Source of the DNA: Lactifluus volemus
Lineage: Eukaryota; Basidiomycota; Agaricomycetes; Russulales; Russulaceae
DNA length: 17,111 nucleotides
Assembly (NCBI GenBank): GCA_022376515.1
Contig: WTXI01000542.1
Span: 1-17,111, forward strand
Reading direction: 5' to 3'
Shown: piece by piece, positions 10,369-17,111 of the stretch
Numbering within the stretch: position 1 is the first letter of the stretch
Layout of the letters: each line of letters starts with the position of its first letter
Notes under the pieces: generated by a model
The model's input: the letters and a program-made list of their open reading frames with translations, nothing else
What the model was told of the DNA's origin: nothing
Database searches by the model: none
Made by a program: the position numbers and the translations under genes

Positions 10369-12233
10369 TCACAACGAGAACAGACAAAAGAAGGAAAAGT
10401 GAAAAAAAAAAGGTGAAGGTGAAGGCGAAGGTGAAAGTGAGCTAGGCACAATGCCAGCTCCTGGCGCCCCCACCATCACAGGAGCACCTTGGGAGGCGGT
10501 GCGGCAGTCAGGCGTCGGACGGTGAAAAACGGGATGAGGTTCAAATGGTGGGTCAGGTGAAGGGGCGGAAATCGGTGGTAGGATGGTGGGAGGGCTTGTC
10601 GGCGTCTTGGTGGTACGAGCGGTTGCGGTGGCAAATTGTTGAGCATTGCTGAGTGCGGGCGCTGGTTGTCGAGGGGTGTCGGTCGGAGGTGCTGGAGTCG
10701 TAGGTTTGTCGTTATTAAGGATTTTCCCTGGTCGATAGGGTCTCGGAGTGCTGTCAAGATGTTCAATGAAAGAGACATGAGAGGGGTAACTTTCCCGCAA
10801 GGGAATGGGGGACCGAGGCGATCCAGTCCGAGATGAACACGATGGAGATGGTGGGACGTGAGGAAGGGGGTAACCCATTGGTACACCAGCGCCAGGATGG
10901 AAACCAGGGGGTTGTTGAGGGTGAATAATTAACGGCGGTTCACGCGGTTCTGGACCATACTCTAGTTCCTCGTCTCGTGGGGGGCGCGGAGAAGGAAGAA
11001 TCTGGACTACGGGTGGCCCAGGTGGAGCTTGAGGTTGCGTCGGTGCGGCGGGAGCGGCTGGGGGCATATTGATAATTGTAGGCGCGGCAGTTGGAACATG
11101 ATACGGGGGAGAGCGACTTTGCCTGCTTGGCATTTCTGACCTGTCGGGATATCGAGAAGGGTGAGAAGGTAGCATCCCAACAGGTCCACCCGGTATGAGA
11201 TGAGGACCTGGGATGACTAGAATCATAGATGCCGGGGGCGATTCGGTGGGAGTCCGGCTGGGAGCAGGAGGTATATATGGTTCCTCGTCGAAGGGAAAAG
11301 GAGGCCGGTATACTTGAGGAGCTGGAGCAACTCCAGGGAATCCACCTATGGCTGGAGCTACGAACGGTATACCTCCATCTTGGGATGGGGGAGAGGGAAT
11401 TACTGGTGAGTTGCTCGGGATTGGAGTTTCATATGCGCTAGGACAGCCAGGAATCACAGGGGGGATCACCCCACTATACGGCCGAGGGAACATGGGGGCA
11501 GGGGGCACATACACGCCAGGTGGAGGTGCAGTTCCTGGGCGAACACCGAGGAGACTAGAAACACCGGGTGCGCCAGGAGGACCAGGAGGGCCCGGGCCCA
11601 TGAAGCCTGGTTCAAATCTGACCCCTTGTTGCGGGTCTGAAGATTTATTAGTGGCATGTCAGAACATAGATATAGTGCAACCTACAACGCGGGTAGCCCA
11701 GGCGATTCACATCGTCCCGAAGTTGGTCGAGGCAGTCGTAGATACTACGAATCTCAGCTTGCCAGTCTGCTACATCATTCCCAAGCCAATCGTTCAGAGA
11801 GCCCATGTATCTCATCAGCTCGCGTTGCTGTTCCAAAGAAGCTAAATGCATGAATCAATTTTCCTGCGCCAAGTCGGCTTGTACCGGGATTGCCACAGCA
11901 TGCAGCACGGGAACGCACCCGAACCATGGCCATCATGTCTTTGAAAATAGGTGGCAGAATGACAGACTATAGATATTTTTGTGTTAGCAAAGTCCATCAT
12001 ACTTCCAGGGAATACAGTACCTGTGTGAATGGCGGAGGGACTGGTGCGATGCCCAGTACACCTAAGTGCGGAGGCTGCGGCCTTGCTAGTCAGAGGCAGA
12101 GACATAAGAACCAGCAACAGGCATACCGGGGGTGGTGGGTATGCTTGAAGCACCGCTGGCGCAGTGGCACATTGGAGGGGCGTGTGCTGCCGCTCGAGTC
12201 GTGGTTTCGCGTCAAGAACTGTTGTTCCACCAT
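10369..12233 (-). CDS. Proline-rich protein of unknown function (multi-exon)
   Basis: I do not know its function. Exons inferred on the minus strand are ?-12127, 12074-12021, 11966-11885, 11841-11686 and 11636-10369, with introns of 52, 54, 43 and 49 bp whose phases agree. The 54-bp intron has a CTAAC branch site. The 43-bp intron is unusually short and is the least certain. The protein begins with a Pro-rich patch (AYPPPP...HLGVLGIAPVPPPF), then a helical segment (QQRELMRYMGSLNDWLGND, then QLRDDVNRLG) and then about 400 residues rich in Pro, Ser and Thr, with a collagen-like GPGPPGPPGAPG start. I recall similar architecture in uncharacterised agaric proteins, but cannot verify this. The start is unresolved: the frame of exon 1 has no ATG, whereas an ATG at 12233 opens a neighbouring frame that would join if one base were missing. 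The end (SPSPSPFFFHFSFF) runs into a microsatellite and poly-A beside the Plavaka truncation point, so the natural C-terminus may be lost. Confidence 0.6.
10402..10440. repeat. Poly-A plus GGTGAA hexanucleotide microsatellite
   Basis: A run of A (10402-10411) is followed by about five imperfect GGTGAA/GGCGAA units. On the minus strand this encodes the Ser-Pro repeat and then the poly-Phe end of the proline-rich frame. It lies about 65 bp from the first Plavaka exon, near the junction between the two genes. Confidence 0.8.
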
Positions 12234-12239
12234 TATGTC

Positions 12240-12797
12240 AGCGGTCTAACTACGTACTCGCTCGCTTAGCCCTTCTCCTCGTGCCCTTGTCTCGCCTGTC
12301 CTCTAACCCCTATTCCAACGTCCAGGCTCTTCCTCGATAATCAGTAGAGGAGGCTACTAGTGTTGCCGCGGCTCGGCAAGCCCCTCAAGCGCCGGCTAAA
12401 TGTGATGTAATCGGCTCTATTAATCAAATTTGGCTTACATATGCGGCTCAAGCTGGTACAGCTGTGGCTCAAGCACTGCAAGCCACCTGTCAATTCCAGT
12501 ATTGTAAGGTAGTTACCACCCTCTTTGCTGTCCCCACTGCCGCGGCCACGACTCCCTGTCATTCCCGCACTCTCGCTGCTGTCTCCTTCTGGCCCGCTGT
12601 CGGTGCCGCCGCTTCCGCGTGGCTCGGATCCCCTCGTCGCTGCATAATGCTATGCGGCCAGCCCACCCACTGCTCACCATCTGTCGAGACACTCATGTAA
12701 ATTGAGACAGACACTAAACACTACTAACACATCATACAACAAACTGAACATCGGGCCATCGGTATGAAGTGTACTACAAGTATGTGCGCTCAGGAAT
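12240..12797. other. Spacer with an alanine-rich plus-strand frame
   Basis: No gene is firmly supported. One plus-strand frame stays open from after a TGA near 12147 to 12700, apart from a single in-frame TAA at about 12340. Before that stop it reads as a hydrophobic segment (YVLARLALLLVPLSRL), and after it as Ala/Gln-rich protein (GSINQIWLTYAAQAGTAVAQ). This may be a remnant or chance. Its start overlaps the 5' end of the minus-strand proline-rich gene. The right end probably contains the 3' UTR of the kinase gene. Confidence 0.35.
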
Positions 12798-13962
12798 TCA
12801 GATATCGCCCCAATTCGCAGCTGTGAGCGAGTCCGTACGAAAACGATCAAAATAGCTTCCGAGAAGCTTGTAGTCGGGGTGGGCATTAAATGCCAATGAC
12901 CGGGCGTAGTGAAGGAACGAGAAGAACTCGGGAGGAACCGACTCACGCAGTGAAGACTGATCAATATCTGCCTTGGATTGGATGACATCTGCAACATGCT
13001 CATAGTCCTGCCACGGGAGAGCACCGCAGAGAAGGTAAATGAGGATGTAGGCAACCGACTCGAGGTCATCGCGGCGTGATTGTTGCCGACCACGGAGGGT
13101 TCGAATGGAAGCAAAGCATTGGTTACCAACGAATGGGATTTGCCTTTTATATGCAATATGACGATGAGTCTTGTGGTCGCGATACGCACGTGCAAGACCG
13201 AAATCAATCAGAGTTAGGTTGTTTCGATTCGCGCCAAAACCGGTCAAGATATGTGAGGGCTTTAGGTGTCGATGGACAAAATTGCGAGAATGGACAAACT
13301 CCAAAAGTGATATCTGCATTAAGTCATTGGTAGATCAGCGCTAGAAAGTGGACGAGCATGACGGTAAACGCACCAGTTGACGGCCAATACCTGCAACGGT
13401 CACCACAGGAAATTTGTGTGAGTGTTTCTGGGACAGCAAGCACTCCAGCGATGGTCCCAGACGCTCCATGACGAATGCCTCGATACCAAAATCTGTCCCG
13501 AACCACCACACCCGTGGGATCCCAATACCACCTGTGAGAGCCTTTTGAATACGATGCTCGTGTTGAAGTGTCCTCCCCATTTCCATATCTTGAAATTTAA
13601 CCACCACATCCTCCCCACAAAGGATGTCCGTAGCAGCATATACCTCATCTAAATCAAGGCGCGTTAGCTCTTCTTGGTTTGTTGCCATTCTAAAAAAAAC
13701 CCACAGGAACTACCTCCAATCTTTTTCGTAAGTTTGAACCTTCCATCTATGCGCACTGTGGAAGGGAATGTTGTTGTGGGAGAGGTGTCAGAAAGGGAGG
13801 TATCGTCGTAGGCCTGTAACACAGCGTTACCACTCAACGACAAAGAACGGCGGATCTCGTATAGCAGAGCAGTGGAGGCAGGGTCTAATAGCGAGTACTT
13901 ACAGATTCAGCTTCTATAGCATAGGTGCCGGATGATTCAGTCGACCGCTTCCTTAAAACCAT
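12798..13962 (-). CDS. Casein kinase 1-like protein, probable pseudokinase (four exons)
   Basis: This is a CK1-family kinase domain of 319 aa. Exons on the minus strand are 13962-13903, 13813-13705, 13648-13374 and 13313-12798, with introns of 89, 56 and 60 bp and matching phases. The ATG lies in a good context (CACCATGG), and the 56-bp intron has a perfect CTAAC branch site. CK1 hallmarks: beta-1 (RFKLTKKIGG), VVVK (Lys74), GGIGIPRVWWFG, ERLGPSLE, IDFG (185-187 is DFG) and the CK1 signature SRRDDLES (227-234). Key residues are lost: the catalytic HRD is HRH (residue 164) and the KPxN asparagine is His (KPSH, residue 169). The glycine loop is shortened to IGGSSYEVY and lacks its third glycine. 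With the catalytic base and a Mg ligand both gone, phosphotransfer is unlikely, so it may act as a binding or decoy protein or be decaying. The frame is otherwise fully open. An in-frame ATG at 13688, inside intron 2, could give a shorter form without the glycine loop. Confidence 0.85.
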
Positions 13963-14188
13963 GGTGAAGTTGGCCGCCAACGTTGAGGAAAAAAGAACTA
14001 GCTTGTCCGTGATGATTGATGCGGCGCAATTGAATGTTGAAACTCAGAAACTCAGTTCTAGTCAGATGACCAGATGCTATCCCGAAGTCGCGACAATAAT
14101 CAGTCCATTGTGGTCAAAATAATGAATCTGCCTGTGAGGACTCGAGGGAGAATCGAGCTGAGCCTCATGAAATAACTAAGGAGCAGAG
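13963..14188. other. Short spacer between kinase and hAT genes
   Basis: This 226-bp stretch must contain the kinase promoter and the 3' end of the hAT gene. A plus-strand frame at 13925-14122 overlaps the kinase start in antisense and shows no domain. The 3' terminal inverted repeat of the hAT element may lie here, but the 5' end of the element is outside the window, so it cannot be matched. Confidence 0.4.
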
Positions 14189-17111
14189 CTAAATTGTGCC
14201 AAGCTCTCCATCAGCACTGTCCTCGTCGTCCTCGCCGTCCTCATCGTCCTCGCCGTCCTCGTTGTCCTCATTGTCCTCGTCGTCCTCGCTATCCTTGTAT
14301 TCAGACTCACTGTCGACCTTCGTCACTTCATCGGGATCGTCTTCCGGCGCTTCGTCGCTGCGGTCTCTAAGGCTAGTCAGAATCTTATCTATCGAACATT
14401 GAGTGCTATCCCCGCGGGAGGAGAGCAGCTCCGTAAGTAGATCTTCGGGGTCATCCTCTTCCAAATCGTCCTCCTGCAATACAAGCCCCGCAGTGAAATC
14501 GAGGCGAGACTTCCTGCGATAGAACTTGAGCATCTGAAGGGCTTCCATTAGCAGCGGTTTAATCCGATTCCGCTTCTTGGTATCTGTTTCTGCACTCGAC
14601 GAAAAGACGCGTTCGCACGGGACAGAACTGCCTTGGACAGGAAGGTAGTCCATAGCGATTCGATAGAGGGTTGGGAAAAGTTTTTCCTTTCCCTATGTAG
14701 TCAATGAGTGGCGTCATCGAGAATCAAGGGAGCAGAGACCGTACCTCCCAAAAATTTAATACATCTGTTTTCTTTTCTACGTTTAGCCCCTCGTAAGAGC
14801 TCAACTCTTGCTCCACTGTGCATAAACGTGGTTCTATGTCGTCCGAGGACTCATCTCCACTGTCGACTGAATAACCAAGACGACGTGCGAGCGTCTGCTT
14901 TCGTGGAGAGACGAGAGAACGACGTAGTGTTCCAGACGATTTGGATTTCGGGCCTGGGAAGTAGCGGTAACGGTAATCAGTCATCTAAGGCGGTTAATGT
15001 TAATTAAGCTGTTATCGACAGTTGCATGATACACTTACCACATCAAGAACAATCTCCTTTACATCATCGAAATCCTGTGGATCCCAGTTCGACCTAATCC
15101 ACGCCAATCGGCGGTTTGGATTCAGCACTAGAAAAGAAATATCAGCCAAGGTAATTTGGCCACGAAATACACCCACGCATTGCGATTATATATGCTTTCG
15201 TGTCCCCCATACGATGGTAATATTTCTCTACCCAGTCCAAGCCCTTCTTGACGAAGGGACGGAGCTGGGGATTGTTCTCGTCGTCGCAGAGCCTTCTCCA
15301 CGTGTTGTAGAACTTCTCAAATGTGACCAGATACTTGCACAGCGTGGGGAGGCGTTCATGTGATAGCGTCCGAATGGCCTGATGTGGAATCTATCATAGG
15401 TAGTATTAGAGCTTTCGTTTGCTCACTCAGCGCCTGCCCGAGGGCCCCTCCGGAACTGACTAGAAATTTCGAAGTTCTTCATATACGCACCTCAAGGATC
15501 AGCTCAAAGTCTCGGAGGACTCGCCATTGCATCTCCGTGGGTTTATACTTCTTCATATCCTTGTTGTTGGGCCGGTCAAGGAATGCGTTGATGGGCTAGG
15601 AGATAACTGACATCAGAATGCCAGACAGTCCAAGGAGCGTAGTCTCATTGTGACCCTTACCTGTTGTAGATAGCGAAGACGACGGATCGCATAATAGACT
15701 GAATCCCACCGGGTTTCACATCACGGACGAGTTGGAGAACACGAATTTCCACCTTCTTGTCAGTATCAATGGGGACACCATTCTCGTCTTCGGCGTCCCA
15801 GTAGCCTTCTCTGTTTCCCTCCTGAATGTAGTCCTCAAATTGGTCGCGCCTTTGTCCGGATGCGCGAAGAACGTTGACAATATTACGGCCCAAGGAAACT
15901 GGGTCACTTTCGAGTGCTTCTTTATAGGTTTGTCGGTCACGGAGATCTTCCACCCCCCCGAAAACCCCGAAAACCGTGAGCTTGCAAGATCTATGACGGA
16001 ATGATCAATAAGCGCGTCAAGAACATGTCCGGAACAGATATTAAGTATGTGGGGTAAGCATCGTATACGTCGGTCTCGATGGTCGAAGTTAATTTGCCGC
16101 TCAGCAAGTAGGACCTGTAGAACCTCAATCATTTTGTCATTGTTGTCAGCATTATCCATGGTTATGTGTCCCACCTGGAAGTGGCATAGCCAGCGTTAGT
16201 GAGTCGTCTATGCAACCTAGAGTACTCCCGAAGTCCGAACTTACTTTTTTGGTTATGCCGACGCGATCCAACATTGCCAAAATAACGTTTGCCATATTCT
16301 GTCCATCGTGCCGACCGAACAAGCGATGAAACGCAATCAAAGGCGCACTCCAAGGATAGATGGCCGCGCCGACTCTTCTTGATCCAATGGGCAGTGATCG
16401 CGATATAAGGCCGACGCATTCGGTCCGACCATATGTCTGTAGTAAGCGATATTTGCCCCTTGGCCCTCTATATCAGGGTTAGAGTTAGGTGCGGGACGGG
16501 TGCGTAACGTGCAGACTTACCGCTAGATTATTTTTCAAGACTTTCATGTATTTCTTCCATGTTTTGATGACCAATTCACGGATCTTAGTCCGTTTCGGAA
16601 TGTCCGACTCTTTGAGGTCTGGTCGAAGCAGCAGCAGCAAGTCCCTGAACCCTCTTCGCTCGACCACGTTCAAGCTCTAGAAATAAAGTAATCTTATAGC
16701 AATCGAAAACACTGGGGTAGCCTAACAGCGGACTGACCTGATCATCTTCAACTATGAAATCGATGAGGCCTTCTTGAAATTTTCATCAGTGAACTCCAGC
16801 TTCTTCGCGGCTGGCGACACGGCTTTACTGGAGTCTTCTTCACTTGCCTTTGCCTCATTTTGTCCGTGCTTCGTCTTATTTGGCTGATTGTGTTTTATGC
16901 ACCAACTTTCGTGGCTGTCCCGATGGTGCTTGAGTGCTCGCGAATGACGCCAGTAGATGTTTTTGCACCATACGTGTAGCTAGCGAGCTTTGCGTTGGGG
17001 TGGTTCCTAGCCATACGGCTACCACGAGCGACGACAATTATCAGAACCAATCCAGCGATTCGATGAATTATAACTTACTCGCATTTCTTACATGTCCACA
17101 TGCCGTCTGCA
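14189..17111 (-). pseudogene. BED-type hAT transposase, 5' partial, with five apparent frameshifts
   Basis: This encodes a cut-and-paste hAT superfamily transposase. Inferred exons on the minus strand are 17111-17079 (partial), 17018-16738, 16676-16521, 16467-16245, 16174-15661, 15595-15491, 15390-15177, 15127-15039, 14984-14745 and 14692-14189. Their phases agree once five single-base changes are allowed. In order: part of a BED zinc finger (WTCKKC, then paired His near 16930), DFIVEDDQ-SLNVVERRGF, TTDIWSD (first catalytic Asp region, about 16430), GHITMDNADN (second Asp region, about 16150), YYAIRRLRYLQQ, LNPNRRLAWIRSNW and the C-terminal dimerisation motif MDYLPVQGSSVPCERVFSSS (about 14600-14653), ending in a long Asp/Glu tail. 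Apparent one-base losses are at about 16934, 16769, 15953-15959 (G7) and 15710 (after AAA); one extra base is at 16339-16341 (TTT). As written it cannot make transposase. The true N-terminus lies outside the window. Confidence 0.9.
14219..14296. repeat. 9-bp minisatellite encoding an acidic tail
   Basis: About eight imperfect copies of a GTCCTCNNC unit on the plus strand encode the Glu-Asp-rich end of the hAT protein on the minus strand (EDDEDNEDNEDGEDDEDG). The opposite strand gives a poly-Ser frame, which is a shadow. Such acidic tails occur in nuclear proteins, but here slippage of the repeat may have lengthened it. Confidence 0.85.

Noticed and set aside
12674..13207. Minus-strand 177-codon frame overlapping the kinase
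   Set aside because: Out of frame with the kinase domain, which has clear family motifs and compatible introns.
14196..14402. Poly-serine plus-strand frame
   Set aside because: Shadow of the minisatellite encoding the acidic hAT tail on the other strand.
16441..16530. A possible further frameshift just before the TTDIWSD motif
   Set aside because: On rereading, the sequence contains GGGG rather than GGG; the spliced frame LA-RAKGQIS is intact.

Overview
The window looks like a transposon-rich accessory region of a mushroom-forming basidiomycete (Agaricomycetes). Three things point there: a NACHT-WD40 NLR gene with the tail typical of that group, a Plavaka-type (CMC superfamily) transposase, which is common in agaric genomes, and many short introns (about 49-70 bp) with GT..AG ends and CTAAC/CTGAC/CTGAT-like branch sites. 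Nothing bacterial, no rRNA, no tRNA and no CRISPR is seen. All assignments come from reading motifs; no search was run.

Layout. Every gene I can support lies on the minus strand, so gene order reads from right to left: a BED/hAT transposase missing its 5' end (17111-14189), a casein-kinase-1-like gene with a broken catalytic loop (13962-12798), a proline-rich gene with several exons (about 12233-10369), the C-terminal half of a Plavaka transposase (10338-8600), a gene-poor stretch with a tandem repeat (8599-6047), and a STAND/NLR gene made of a helical N-terminus, a NACHT NTPase and 14 WD40 repeats (6046-1106). The first 1.1 kb holds nothing I can name.

Gene models were built by joining frames across GT..AG introns and checking that exon phases agree. 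Plavaka (511 aa, lacking its N-terminus) and the kinase (319 aa) join without conflict. The NLR needs two one-base corrections (giving about 1571 aa) and the hAT gene needs five. Six of these seven are losses of one base, four of them in or beside a run of at least three identical bases. Uncorrected sequencing errors are therefore a serious alternative to true gene decay.

Most interesting points: the NLR sensor has 14 nearly identical 43-residue repeats, which equals two seven-bladed propellers, and its variation is concentrated at a few sites per repeat. The kinase has lost the HRD aspartate and the following Mg-binding asparagine. The proline-rich gene ends about 30 bp from the truncation point of the Plavaka gene. 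I see no evidence that the genes form one pathway; co-location in a transposon-rich, fast-evolving region is the simplest reading.
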